DNA of 64,000 nucleotides from Bimastos eiseni (Eukaryota; Annelida; Clitellata; Crassiclitellata; Lumbricidae). The notes under the pieces were generated by a model, which worked only from the letters and a program-made list of their open reading frames with translations, made no database searches and was not told where the DNA came from. This document shows, piece by piece, positions 1-11,840 of the stretch. The DNA is taken from positions 718,975 through 782,974 of the forward strand of contig OY365808.1 in the NCBI GenBank assembly GCA_959347315.1, in the 5' to 3' direction. The position numbers and the translations under genes were made by a program. Every line of letters starts with the position of its first letter. Positions within the stretch are counted from its first letter, which is position 1.

Positions 1-660
1 GCCGACAGCCCTGCACGCAATGAAATAGACTCTTGGGTGCACGACGTTTCCGTACAAAGGACCAATTTCCTACATTTCCTAACAACGTATACGCACGGTC
101 AGATACTCGGGTACACGACTGCGCGGATCGACTGGTACCCGGGTCGTCATTTCAACATTTTTGACAGCCTTAATTACAAGTGACACTCAGTACGACTATT
201 AGTCTAACTCAGAGGCATCCAGATAGGGGGAGTATTTTTTGAGTCTCAGAGAAGCTAGGGGGGATATCATGACTACCTGACACTTGCAACCAGGGTGTTT
301 GCCTCCATCAGTTAGAGGGGTATTGACGCCTCTGGTCAAACTTATTTAAGATATCGTGTCACAGATAACACTCATACGCTCTGCATAGAATCGCCTGACG
401 CGACTGAAAAACCCGTGTCACATACAGCCTATAATGAATTACGCACAGTGATGCATTAAGGGTACATAGACCTATTATACATAAACAACAACAAGACCAA
501 GGAACTAGTTAACTGTCTGCTATTTAACTATTGGACAACGACACCTGAGTGACCGCATCAGACTTTGAAATGACATAATAGGACACATGCTTTACTTCTG
601 ACTTTAAAGTATACACACGTTTCTAAATAATAAAAGTAAAAAAGGGTAAAAAAATGTATT
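1..660. other. No gene or named repeat recognised
   Basis: The sequence has scattered stops in all frames and no clear repeat structure. I see nothing to annotate. Confidence 0.5.
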
Positions 661-661
661 C

Positions 662-748
662 TAATGGGGGTTTTGTCCTACTTAGGGGAGGGGGTTTGTC
701 AGGGAGTTTTTGTCAGAGGGTTTTTATCAGAGGGGTTCTGTCCGCGAC
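662..748 (+). repeat. Terminal fragment related to the GGACATTTG element
   Basis: Spaced copies of TTTTGTC set in G runs (GGGGGTTTTGTCCTACTTAG and TTTGTCAGGG) resemble the right end of the element at 24,895-25,632, which has GGCCTTTGTCCTAGTTGG. It is probably a truncated relative. Confidence 0.4.
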
Positions 749-759
749 ACGACACTATT

Positions 760-963
760 ATTATATTTAAGATGCGATACAACTGTATCTGATGGATACT
801 GTCTACGTAGACTCGCATAAGAACCATATAACAGGGAACATCGATAGCCCAGAGCAACTGTAAATCAAGGACTCTCTCAAGGTCCCTGCAGCATATACGC
901 GAGCTTCCTCGAACGAGGCTTGAACCCGTACTCTCTCGCCACAGGCTCAGCTCTCTAACCAAT
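760..963 (-). repeat. tRNA-derived SINE fragment, second family
   Basis: Read on the minus strand from 963, the sequence gives TTGGTTAGAGAGCTGAGCC (A-box-like) and then GGGTTCAAGCC (B-box-like) at tRNA-like spacing, followed by a tail of unrelated sequence. The upstream tRNA-like part is cut off by the neighbouring SINE at 964-1,178, which appears to have inserted here. Confidence 0.5.
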
Positions 964-1178
964 ATTTATTTATTTATTCCGAAATTTGATATCGCCCTTC
1001 TCTCAACATTGTTAGCTACGGAGTGCACACGCATCGACGGCCCATCTGTAGTTGTACTGCAGAGTATTGTGCTCAAGGTCCTTACACAGTGACGTCTCGG
1101 ACGTGGATCGAACCCGCTCAATCAGCGCACACTGAACGTTACGAGCCGACCGCTATAACCAATCGGCCACAGTGCCAC
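964..1178 (-). repeat. tRNA-derived SINE, family 1 (minus copy)
   Basis: On the minus strand this copy begins GTGGCACTGTGGCCGATTGG, keeps an A box (GGCCGATTGGTTATAGCGG) and a B box (GGGTTCGATCC), and ends with GATATCAAATTTCGGAATAA and a (TAAA)n tail. It matches the plus copy at 4,509-4,740 over its whole length and the tail piece at 3,540-3,602. The length of about 215-230 bp, Pol III boxes and A-rich tail make it a SINE. I do not recognise the family name. Confidence 0.75.
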
Positions 1179-3300
1179 ACAAATATGCCACTATGCGACG
1201 ATACAGCGTCCAGGGAATATAATTCAGCAGGAAAGATGTAGATCGCCGTGACACCTTTGTTTCTCTGAATCTTTTACAACCCTTCCATTAGTTACAAAGT
1301 TCACGTAAAGTAAACGGCAGTTAAAGACTGTCCAGTCATTGAAATGCGGTTGGGTATAATAATGTTTCAATGACAAACAGATGTGCATTAGAAATCGACA
1401 TAATAAGCTAAACAATAATATATAATCAACAAATAATATTAAATAAGAAAATCTATAGTTGGAAAGCTTCTTGTATGCACAACACAGCTTGGCCGCGTTT
1501 ACGGTGCCTTATAAATTGTCATTATTAAAGCCAGCGACTGCCTTTAAGAACAATAACCAACAACAACAACAACACACTACCAACTACACTGAACAACAAC
1601 AGCCAACAACAATAGAACAAAAACCAACACCAACAACAATAAAACAACAACCAACAACAACAATAGAACAACAATGGCAAGAACTGAGGAAAACTTTCCA
1701 TGGTAAACGGATAGAAAATTCCGACAGAGCATTAACTCCCTCTTCAACGTCGCCCCCTCCCCACCGCCCAAATTTTCATTGGGATCTCGTGATAAATCAC
1801 AGCGCGGTACCAAAGACCGGCTTAAACTGGTTAGAACCAGCAACGCCTCTGGACAATCTACATGCTCATTAAGGCAGGCTGAATCTGGATAAAATAAGCT
1901 AGTTCCCAGAAACTGAAATCTCCAAAATCTCCTCTGCAACACATGTCTCATTCATTATCCCTTTAAACGACGAAACGGATTCACTATAATTGAAACAAAC
2001 ATAAACATATTCTTAATTGCAATTACCCAAAATTCTCCGGCATCGGTGTTACAAGGCAGTCTAAATTAAGCACACAGAATGACAGTGGTGATGGAGGAAT
2101 TGCATTTCTAGCTACTTTCCCAGATATCAGAATGGTCGAAATTGTCAAAAAGGAAGCAGAGGTCGGCTTATGGGAATTTCTTTGAATCTCAGCAATCCCG
2201 CACGATAGCAACGCCCTTGTAGCTGAAGCTGGTGGACCAACCTCTGAACCCCGGAAAATCGGAAACTAGATACAGTATAAAGGGCAAAATATTGTCCCGC
2301 ATGTTGTGACTCAACCTTCAGTTTCTCTTGGCAGTGGTATCCTTGAACTTTCAAAATCGCCCAGGGCATGTCACCATCTTCGTCACGAGCGCTGCGTCTC
2401 GTCGGTGGGGTTGTCATCTCGAGATACCCGATGAATGGAGGTTCAAGTCTGCTTGGCAAAAGACCTGGGAAGGAGGAGGAAGAGGAGCAGCAGTTGGTAG
2501 AGTGGAATCCGTCTGCGAGGAGAAAAATTGGAGGAGGTAGAAGAGGGCAGAATGACTGTTTTCTGCTCACAATTTACGAACAAACCGCCCGTTGCATTTT
2601 GCATCATCTGAAAGGCTGTGGTAATTTTAACATGCAAAGCAGGAGTGTTAATTTTGCGATCACGGCTTCACTCGGACAGCTCACCAATTGCAACACGTGC
2701 AATCGGGGCGAATTTCTGAGTCAAAGCAGAGCACCCGCTGAGTTCAAGAATCAACTGCAAGCGAAGCTGGGCTGTAAGGCTAGTATAATAATAATCCAAA
2801 AGCTTGTAATGTACCAATATCTGTATCTCCATAAAATCCTTCAATCAAGTCACGAACTATCCAGTAACTTCTCCTGGCTAATAATAATAATAACTTCATT
2901 ATCGTGACACATTTTCCAGCGACTCGGCGCTTACGCTACAAAATCTAGTCCAGCGTGATACAATTCTAAGCCACCCAGCGCTGACGTTACATAATTGCAC
3001 CGTCGCTCATACTGTTTTTAGCTCACATAGTTTTTCTCCAATCAGAGCCGACATCGCGAGAGTAGGCCTCTCACAGCCAATCAGTCGATGCGAGGTCGGC
3101 TGGAGCGTGTTCAATTGGACGTTTCCATTAGAACCGCAAGTCTACCCGAGCGAGGGACTTCTAATTTACGACCCGTCGACCAAACTTCTACAATTATTAC
3201 ATACAGCTGAGTCCAACCCAACCTAATCTTGAGCCTAACCCAATCTCGGCGTTTCCGTGAACCCGGTAGGCATGTGGCAGATGTTTCTCGCACTAACAGA
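1179..3300. other. No gene recognised; CAA-rich microsatellite at about 1,558-1,672
   Basis: A CAA/ACAACA-rich stretch creates long glutamine- or leucine-rich frames that are repeat artefacts. A frame at 2,145-2,570 and another on the opposite strand at 2,368-2,907 overlap in a purine-rich patch and match no family I know. No splice-flanked exon was recognised. Confidence 0.45.
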
Positions 3301-3305
3301 CCAGC

Positions 3306-3431
3306 ATATGGACCCAGTCTTCAATAGGTCGCTCGGTACATGCGAACATGGACCCAGCCAGCCAGTGATAAGTCAATCCGTACAGACCAACATGGACCCA
3401 GCCTGCGATAGGTCGTTCGGTACAGGCTGAC
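3306..3431. repeat. Degenerate tandem repeat, about 40-45 bp, three units
   Basis: Three units begin ATGGACCCAG and contain ATAGGTCG or a variant, then CGGTACA. Divergence between units shows the array is old. Confidence 0.6.
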
Positions 3432-3539
3432 GTAATCTTATGCAATGAAGGACCAACGATGGACCGACTGACTGTATGTAAAATACGCAAGACAGTAGAT
3501 GATTGCGCAGAAAGTCCGCTCTAACTCCTCGCTACCCCA

Positions 3540-3602
3540 GCGTGCACTTCTGAGCAAAAATTTTGGAAGGGCAGTATCAAATTTCGGTAATAAATAAATA
3601 AA
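3540..3602 (+). repeat. SINE family 1, 3' tail fragment
   Basis: GTGCACTTCTGAGCAAAAA, TTTTGGAAGG and ATCAAATTTCGGTAATAA match the 3' part of the SINE at 4,509-4,740, ending in (TAAA)n. The tRNA-related head is absent. Confidence 0.7.
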
Positions 3603-3900
3603 ATCCTTAATCCTCCCTCAACCACGCAACTCTCATAGCTTACCATAATCAGGCAAATCTAGCAAACTCTATTCTGCCTGATATGATAAGCTTTACCAGT
3701 TGAGTTGTTCATTTGTACTCAACCAATTCTTAAAGTGTACTTTACCAGTTACTCGTTAGTGCTCTACCAGTTCCCAAGCGTACTCCACCTGTTCCAAAAT
3801 GTACTTCACCAGTTGCTCTGCTATGCTCTAACAGTTCATCAACTGTACCACAGCAGTTCTTTAACACAGCTATACAGAAACGCCGATACACCGAACACAG

Positions 3901-4100
3901 GGTTCTGTATCGATAGGTTCGATAGTCTGAAAGTTCAATAGTCCGAAGGTTCAATAGTCCAAAGGTTCGTTAGTCCGAAGGTTCGATAATCCGAAAAAAA
4001 ATGTCTAGTCTGATATTTCTTTGGACTATCGAAGCTTCGGACTATCGAACCTTCGGAGTATCGAACCTTCGGATTATTGAACCTTCGGACTATCGAGCGG
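3901..4100. mobile_element. Foldback element built from inverted 16-bp repeats, copy 1
   Basis: The left arm is about four copies of a 16-bp unit (GTTCAATAGTCCGAAG and variants). A short AT-rich spacer follows, and the right arm is the same unit inverted (CTTCGGACTATCGAAC). The arms can fold into a long hairpin. The element starts GGTTCTGTATCGATAG, ends CTATCGAGCGG, and is bracketed by an exact 13-bp direct repeat, ACACCGAACACAG (3,888-3,900 and 4,101-4,113). That repeat looks like a target-site duplication. A relative lies at 19,377-19,516. No coding sequence is present. Confidence 0.75.
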
Positions 4101-4348
4101 ACACCGAACACAGTGGCACTATTTAATAAAACAACAAGATGCTTACTTAAATCGGTATCAAGCTAAAGTTTGGCACAAGCAAAACTGATAAGAAAACGAA
4201 AATTAATCCATGAAATATTTAAACCAATCCACACTGTCGTCAACAGCTGATATTTTCAGCCATTTTAATTCCTTGAAACAGATGAAGAATGAAGAAGAAA
4301 AATGAAGCAGAGCAGAGCAATCCCTTAAGCTAGCCCTGAGGCATGGGC

Positions 4349-5088
4349 CTAGAGTTGTCAACCCTCCCGGAATCGACCCTGGTCCTCCCGTGTCCTGGGC
4401 AATGCTTATTTTGTCCCGGAATAGGTAAATAATCCCAAATGATTTTGCGATTCCATAACACTAGACTCTCCGAATTCAAGCAACGTTAGCAACATTGAGG
4501 ATACTCATGTGGCACAGTGGCTGATCCGTTAGAGTAGTCGGCCCGTAACGTGTGCGCTGAGCGGTGAGCAGGTTCGACCCTCCACTGAGGAGCCACTGTG
4601 TAGGGACCATGAGCAAGTCCTTCGCGCACAGTTGTTCTGCAGTGCAACTGCAATTGCGCCGTCAAAGCGTGTGTATGCACTTCTGAGCAAAAAGTTTTGG
4701 AAGAAGATTGATATCAAATTTCGGTAATAAGTAAAATAAACATAGTAATAACTAATAAAACATCATAATGTTCATGATTTAATCATAAGCTTTGACTAAT
4801 CGACTTTCAATTACGGACCCGAAAGTCTGAAAGTCTCGAACAACAATCGAAATATTATTCATACCTCCATATGCCTAGCGGAATACAGAAAACTTCGGTT
4901 TGTTTTGTTTACTGTCAATACTTTTATTTTAGGAATGTACATGAACAGTGAACTTCATACACCTAAACCATTCCTCATATTGGGAACTGGGAGATTGTTC
5001 AGAGTTGTGTACCTTACGGTTTGTCATTAATAATAGTGAAAACTGGGAAATGTCTCGAAATGAGTTTATTCAGAGTTGACAACCCTAG
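4349..5088. mobile_element. Non-autonomous hAT-like DNA transposon, 740 bp
   Basis: The ends are inverted: CTAGAGTTGTCAACCC on the left, and AGAGTTGACAACCCTAG on the right, whose complement is CTAGGGTTGTCAACTCT. The flanks are 8-bp direct repeats with one mismatch, GCATGGGC (4,341-4,348) and GCATGGCC (5,089-5,096). An 8-bp duplication is typical of the hAT superfamily. No transposase frame is visible. A family 1 SINE sits inside it, so this element is the older of the two. Confidence 0.75.
4509..4740 (+). repeat. tRNA-derived SINE, family 1 (plus copy)
   Basis: The copy starts GTGGCACAGTGGCTGATCC, with A box TGGCTGATCCGTTAGAGTAG and B box AGGTTCGACCC about 40 bp later. An unrelated body of about 110 bp follows, then a tail reading ATATCAAATTTCGGTAATAA and an A/T-rich end. 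It matches the minus copy at 964-1,178. Confidence 0.8.
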
Positions 5089-5419
5089 GCATGGCCCTGC
5101 CTGAGGCAGCCATTGATATGAAGCGTTACCTACTTCATTTTCTTAGCCTCAGCATAATTTGCTAGTAACCGATTATCCTTGCAACTAGAGAGTAATGGCG
5201 AAATTGATGATTTCGGCGGCAAAATTTGCGGTAATGGTGTCAGAAGCGGCGGCAATACCTTGGTTTCAGGAAAAACAAGCATGGTATTTACCGCTGAAAC
5301 GGTTGCAACATTCTCCACTGTAACAATTAACTATTAGTGGAGCTAGTTGGTGTCTGCATTCAATTACTCATTGCGCCATATAATAAAATACTTGAATATT
5401 CGACATGCTTTCCATTCTT

Positions 5420-5510
5420 TTCCCACAGGGCTTTTCGCACCGAAAGTGCCTCTGATTAGGTTGCCTTGGGAGAATCATTATAAAAATACGTAAATACAAT
5501 ACAATATTTT
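5420..5510 (+). repeat. L2-like LINE 3' end fragment
   Basis: AGTGCCTCTGATTAGG, GAGAATCATTATAAAAATAC and an AATACAATAC tail resemble the better preserved LINE 3' ends at 16.7 and 28.3 kb. Confidence 0.45.
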
Positions 5511-6190
5511 AAACTGCAGCAACTTAGGCCTCGGTAGCACGCGCATGAAATCATCAGATCATTCCACATAATCATTGAAAGCCTTGAACATCCCACATCA
5601 TATTAACATCCGTTACATGTTCTGCAACCGTTCAACACGGGAACATTTTTATCTCGTTATTTTCCTTCATCGACAAAGATGTCGACCGCAAACAACTCCT
5701 TTTCCCAAATCCTCGAACACGCTGGAAACAGAGGCCAACACGAGCCAGTCACCGATCAATAAAGACCCACGGATAAGCGTGGAGCGGGGCACATACAGGC
5801 ATCGCAGCAGGGACGAAAGAACAGCGGCATCGGGAGCCTAGTCCACATCCCCGCAGCGCTCTCCCATATTGATCCCTCGCCAGTCTCCTCGCATGCCTAC
5901 CCCATCCCTTCTTCTCGGCCACACACATAATCCACCCCTTACAGCCAAACCACCACCGCCGCCGCCACCATTAGTCGTATTACATAAAAAACGCGGAACG
6001 TACGATAGACGTACATAATTATATACACGTATACACGGTCTCTATGTCCACGCATGTTCAGTTCAGACGAGAGGCTTATTATGCCTAGCTAACGATACCT
6101 GTCTGTCACATACAATGCGAAGAAACTAATGCAGGCGCACGCACACGTTGTTGATATCCTTTGAAAGGAGCAGTCTAGATAGAGCGACAA

Positions 6191-6310
6191 ACGTATACAT
6201 ACATACATACGTACGTACGTACATACATACATACATACGAACATATATATATACATACATACATACAAATAGAGAGACAGACGCAGACAGACAGACAGAC
6301 AGACAGACAC
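6191..6310. repeat. Microsatellites (ATAC)n and (ACAG)n
   Basis: ATAC/GTAC/ATAT repeats run into an ACAG repeat. The long tyrosine- or cysteine-rich frames here come from the repeat and are not genes. Confidence 0.9.
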
Positions 6311-6639
6311 CGAGGCCTTGCGTAGCATGGTCGCATTCCAATGGGGGAATCTGCAAACATGGCTGCTTATAGATGGCGCTAGTGTAAAATGTGGGTAAGC
6401 TACCCGAGGTAAAATTCTGTGTGATGTATGTTTCTTCACGCAAAAGTAATCTAAAAGTTAGCCAAATGTAAAATGCCTATGTATTGCTGCGTGCCAAAAT
6501 TTAAAGGAAAAGAAAGCGGCAACACATTAGATCTGAGGATTTTAACCTGCATGCAATATTTATAATTTTCTTGTTCGCGCCGCGGCAAATGTCAAGTCCG
6601 CTGTGATTGGACGTAAAAAATAAAACGCTGCAAGAACGA

Positions 6640-7234
6640 AAACTGCCTCCATATCCTCATCCAGGCTCTCGTTATTTCTCGTCTAGACTATTGTAACTCC
6701 ATCCTCTCTGGGCTTCCTGCATCAACACAACAGCCCCTATCATCAGTCCTACACTCTGCTACACACTGCCCGCCTAATAAAAGGTCTCGCTCCTCGCGAC
6801 CACATAACACCATCTCTATAACAGCTACACTGACTCCCCATCCATGCCAGCATTGCTTTCAAAATTTCCCTTCTCATGTACCACGTTCATAACGGAATCT
6901 CCACCTCGTACATTACGTCCATGGTTGCGTCATGCTCTGCCTTTACCTCAAGAGGATTCCGTTCATCTACGCGTGGAGACTTTACCATACCTCGCACTAA
7001 CAAGGAGCTTGGGAACCTTGCATTCTCAGTCGCAGGACCCACAGAATGGAATAGTCTCCCAATTACAATCCGTCAAGCCATATCTGTTAGTTACATTATT
7101 CAAGACAAAACTGAGAACCTACCTATTCTCCCTTATCTATGACTAAGAATGCAGCACAGTGCGCTTTTGTGCAAGACTTGTCTTGTCAATGCGCGTTATA
7201 AATGCCCAATTGTATTGTATTGTATTGTATTGTA
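6640..7234 (+). pseudogene. L2-like LINE, ORF2 C-terminus and 3' end
   Basis: Despite frameshifts the translation shows VISRLDYCNSILSGLP and later NLAFSVAGPTEWNSLP. Both are hallmarks of the C-terminal part of L2/CR1-group ORF2, downstream of the reverse transcriptase. The frame ends at 7,143. A short 3' UTR follows, with GCGCGTTATAAATGCCC and an (ATTGT)n tail, the usual 3' signature of this group. The 5' end is truncated and the copy is dead. Confidence 0.75.
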
Positions 7235-7659
7235 CATAGGTTGCCCTCTCGTCTCTCCATTTCTAGTGTTCAAATTCATGTATTTATCCATAATGGAATT
7301 ACATTTTAATTCTTACGCCAGCCATCGATCGGAACAACATAAACAACGCATGGCCAATATTAAAAAATGTCTTAGACCTATGACTGTATGCATACTGGGC
7401 CGCAGCCACCTGTTTTTACTTAAAGGAACTGCCCACAGAGACCCCCATTCAATACATTCCATGAAAAGAAAAGCCCGTTTTTACTGCTGGACAACATATG
7501 ACCCAGTGCCACTCAACACGACCATCTCCATTGGGGATTTGAGAGGATTGATGACGCTTTTCGACAACACCAACAACACCCACAGAACAACCATCAGTGC
7601 AACAAGACAACCGATCATCATCATCATTCGATTAGATTAGAGAACAGGTGGCTGTTCAA

Positions 7660-8130
7660 GTGCGGCGCCAACAGGTCAAGGTGACTCTGACATCAGGTCA
7701 AGGTAACCCTGACAACAGGTCAAGGTAACCATGAAAAATGTCAAGGTAATCATGACAACAGGTCAAGGTAACCATATTAACCATCAAAAATGTCAAGGTA
7801 ATCATGACAACAGGTCAAAGTAACCATGAAACGGTCAAGGTAACCATGACAGCAGGTCAAGGTAACCATGAAAACGGTCAAGGTAACCATGAAAGCGGTC
7901 AAGGTAACCATGACAACAGGTCAAGGTAACAAACAACTCTTGCGCACCGAGCATCTATCTGGCTATTGCTCTGATAACAGTTAGGCTATGGTGTGCATAG
8001 TTTTAATCATGAGAACAGGTCAAATAACCATGAAACGGTCAAGGTAACCATGACAGCAGGTCAAGGTAACCATGAAAACGGTCAAGGTAACCATGAAAGC
8101 GGTCAAGGTAACCATGACAACAGGTCAAGG
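7660..8130. repeat. Degenerate about 20-bp minisatellite (GGTCAAGGTAACCATGA)
   Basis: Units of GGTCAAGGTAACCATGA followed by AAA, CAACA or CAGCA repeat through the stretch, interrupted once by unique sequence. Two higher-order copies of a 184-bp block (7,821-8,004 and 8,025-8,208, offset 204) are almost identical and include non-repeat sequence ending ATGGTGTGCATAGTTTT. The array grew partly by block duplication. Confidence 0.8.
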
Positions 8131-8365
8131 TAACAAACAACTTTTGCGCACCGAGCATCTATCTGGCTATTGCTCTGATAACAGTTAGGCTATGGTGTGC
8201 ATAGTTTTGATACGGCATACATTTAATACCGGTCTGATAATAGCTGGTAATTAAAACTAATATAGTTATTATTCTGATTATATACAATTGCGCCTTTGAG
8301 GCATATGTGTACCGATGAAGTAATTGTAAGAAGGGCAATATTATATTAACCCTGTATTGTACAAT

Positions 8366-8460
8366 TGCAGCATTTCCCAAACTTTTCCCAAGGCCCCGGT
8401 ATATTTATACTTCTCCTTCGGTTATTTTTATACTTTTCCTTCGTGACCCATTAAGATTTA
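8366..8460 (+). repeat. Possible hAT-type terminal fragment
   Basis: GCAGCATTTCCCAAACTTTT followed by GGCCCCGG and CGTGACCC resembles the CAGTG-TTCCCAAACT start common to several hAT families. No matching opposite end was found. Confidence 0.3.
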
Positions 8461-11150
8461 TATCTCCTACTGGGATATGCGTAAAATGAAACAAATACGA
8501 TTGTCCATATAAAATTCTCCCAGTCAAGCTGACGGGGGAGTAACTGACTGCTTGTAGCCTACACAATTATCTTTCTATTTATTTAGTTTATTAAAATAAA
8601 CATAATCAAATATTAAATAAAGAGATATAGACATTTTCTTTTGTGGTCTGGTGCAGGGTGGCAATCCACCATTTTGGAGATGCTGGCATATAGTATAAAT
8701 AAGCAGATGACTGTCTGATAAAGCGGATAATATGCGGACAATATGTGGCCGACATAATTATCCAGCAGAAAAACTCCTTTGAACAAACCGAACGTTTCTC
8801 TCACTCCTCTAATTCCGATAAATCGCAGGCAATTTATCGAGTTCACTTCGTCCGCTAGAAAACACACCATGGTTAGCATCCCCCATTATAAATTCATGAG
8901 GTAATAGATCCATTAGCTGGATCAACCCCACCCCTCTTCTCCAACGCAATCCCCGGATCGTTCCAGATTCCCGTTCAGCGAATACGACCCAGATATTGCG
9001 CGTAAAAGCCGAATAAACAAAAACGATGTCTTTGTAAACAGAGGGTGATGGCTGGAAACACACTTTACAGCAATCGGATCAGAAGTGTTTTTTTTCAAAT
9101 AAACGAGATGCATCGTCAGGTCCACAGCTGGGTTGGTCTTGTCATTCACATTCTCTCACATTGGCTTCACAGTGTAAACGAATAAACTATGGATGGTATT
9201 TCCAGACGATATGGAAACGTCAAACCTTGGACTCTAATGGAAACCTTTCACCGGAACGTTCTGGTAGATTGTAACACAGGCGTGAACTTATCATTGAAGG
9301 CATCTGTATGCCCAATTACCACACGACGCTGCCTTGTCTCACCTTTAAAAGCTCACCACCGGCTGATGGGTCAAGAACGCATTACCAGATATGTGAAAAA
9401 GGCAACAACACTCTATGATAATAAACATCAATCTGGTGACAGTATACAGCTATGACAAATTGACAATTACATAAGTAAACTTTAAGTGTTCAGTTGAGAT
9501 CAGATTATATAGCACATAATTATATTTGATATGGTGTATCTTAAGTTCATAAAGCATATACCTGGATGTTGCTATAAGTTGAGGATATAGCAATTATGGA
9601 CCTGTTTTGAGAGCGATGCAATTATGGATCTTGAAAAGGTATTTGACAAGGTCTCTATCTACATGCATAGGGTTAATTAACTTATCATGCTTAAGATGTC
9701 TTCAACAGATAATATATATGTGGCAAAACAGTGGCATGTCTAACAATTACAAGATGACAAGCAATCAATTGATGAAACTAAATGGCTGGATCAATAGGTG
9801 ATGCAAAACAAGTAAAGATAGCAAAACAGAGAAAGAAGAGGAAAAAAGGACGATTTGAAAACAGCAGCACAATTGGCAAGGTAAAATTGTTGGTCGGGAT
9901 TGGTAGAATAGTTTCTGTCTTTATTTAAAGCTTCAGATTTCCAGCACTACAGTCACTCAAGCCTGGTGAAATCAAGAGGCAAAGCATCAATAATCATCTC
10001 TGTTACAATACAGTGTCGTTAAACAAACAGGACAGTATTGTATTTGGTAACTCTACAGTGCTGATGTCCAATGCAAAAGGCATCCACCGATGGCAAACAA
10101 AAACCAAGTCGCAATCAGACGATCAGTCCTAACCAGTGGCTTCCGCAGTCAAAGGTCCTACTAACAAGGACATCGGAGACTTCAGAAAGAGGAAAACAAC
10201 AAGAAAAAACCCAAGTGAACTTTACAACCGTCATTACTCCTTCATATCTCTTTAGCTTCATCGCCCGATGAACACATCAGAACGGAACTTCGCCCATAGA
10301 TAAAACAGAAACTAAGAAACGCTGGGAAGACAAGTCAGAAGGCTATCGACAAACAATCAGAACACTTTGTCTTGACAAGAAACCTCGTCCATCGGCCAAA
10401 ACGCAAATACACGAATTTCCTCGTAACCTGCAGTCTATTGACGTACTAGAACTAGCCAGTCACTCTCAGGCGACACCCAACACTATTGTTTGTTTTCATT
10501 CTAGGCAAACAGTAAGTTACCGCTAAGCTTGGAGAAACCCTCAGCCATCATGCACACCACAGAAAACCGTTGGCCAAGGAGAAGACGGCGGATAGGCCAC
10601 GTAGACCGTAGGACTCAGCCAACTCGATTAGATATTGCGAGCGGCAGAAACGGGTCCGATATGCGAGGAATTTACAACCTATACGGCTGATCGGAATTCC
10701 AAGCAAAAACCCAGCTATTCGACTGAGGGAAGAGGTCGCAGAGACGGAACCAAAGCTCAGGGTGCGCCACGCAATTATACCAGATAGCCCTTGCGAACAA
10801 CTGCAACCGGCACACATGGTTTCACAGCAAAACATCAATTTTATAGCCCTAAACGACTGAGGTCTTTATAACATCCACAAGCGATTACAGTTTTGAAGGA
10901 TTACGACGTTACATGACATCATATAACAATGACGTCACATGACAATGTACGTCTCGAATAAGTGAGGTTGGTGAGTAAGGAGATGCTATATTAGAATACC
11001 AGCAAAGGTACAATAGTGTAAATAACAGGCAAATATTTACAAATCACATCCCTGGACTGTCTTGTAGATAAGACTCGGGACTACAGATCGCTGCCCTTTT
11101 TTTTGCATACTTAGAAATAGAAAAACGGATCAACTACGCACTAGCAACGA
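8461..11150. other. No gene recognised
   Basis: AT-rich sequence with short frames only. A frame near 9,607 reads MDLEKVFDKV, faintly like a reverse-transcriptase motif, but nothing around it supports this. The stretch at 10,548-10,838 is more GC-rich and matches nothing I know. Confidence 0.4.
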
Positions 11151-11419
11151 GAGTCAGCCGTGTGTATCCATTGCCATTGAATGTGTTTCTAAGCCCGGCT
11201 GGTCATAAGACCCTCGGTGTACCCATGCGTTATGCGGTCGGTATTTGCCAATACTATTCGCATCATACCGAGATCAGACAAATACTGCTTCCAAATACTC
11301 GGATTTGGTATGCGCTGAAAATTGTTAAGTACTCTGTTATGCCCTATTATATAATGCATAGACCTACCAACTGCAGTGAGAAAATGTGTGAAAATGGCTT
11401 AAAATGGCTTTCCCCATGT

Positions 11420-11460
11420 TTCGACCCAAATCTGATCCACTTACCCACCACAATCAGTTT
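11420..11460 (+). repeat. Interspersed repeat piece, copy 1 of 2
   Basis: TTCGACCCAAATCTGA-CCACTTACCCACCACAATCA occurs here and again at 11,887-11,925. Each copy is followed by sequence with GAAGAATATAATG, so two copies of one unidentified repeat lie about 470 bp apart. Confidence 0.5.
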
Positions 11461-11599
11461 TTGATAGTAGTAGTTTTGTGATAGATTAGACGCGTTACTC
11501 ATTATAGGAAGAATATAATGATTAGATTCACCAACTGTAGTGAGAAAATTCATTCAATCATTCATTACCAAGATTTTATTCATTCATTATGAGAATTTT

Positions 11600-11840
11600 T
11601 GTATAGCACATCTTCGAGGTGACTACTCAGAGGCGCTCCCAACCCCAGTGCTGTCAAATAAAACAGTTTTAAGAAGAGAGAGGAATGCCTAAGAGGGAAT
11701 TTCAGGAAGGGAGCGGAGCGTCATAGGGAGACCATTAAAATCGAGGGGCCTACCACTGAGAATGCACGGCTCTGCCCGGTGGCGGGGCGGGCATGAGGAA
11801 CACAGAGCAGACCCTGTTTATATAGCGCCCCTTCAAGGCT
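11600..11840 (-). pseudogene. L2-like LINE 3' end (minus)
   Basis: On the minus strand the translation includes SRAFSVVGPSILMVSL, the ORF2 C-terminal signature. At the high-coordinate side TATATAGCGCC is the complement of the GGCGCTATATA tail motif. Parts appear rearranged. The copy is dead. Confidence 0.5.

Noticed and set aside
898..963. Functional tRNA gene
   Set aside because: A- and B-box-like sequences exist, but the cloverleaf is broken and the piece is followed by SINE body sequence.
7667..8130. CRISPR-like array of regularly spaced repeats
   Set aside because: Units are contiguous, degenerate and without unique spacers of constant length, and the genome is eukaryotic.
9607..9801. 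Reverse transcriptase fragment (MDLEKVFDKV)
   Set aside because: Only one short motif-like stretch; neighbouring sequence shows no other RT block.
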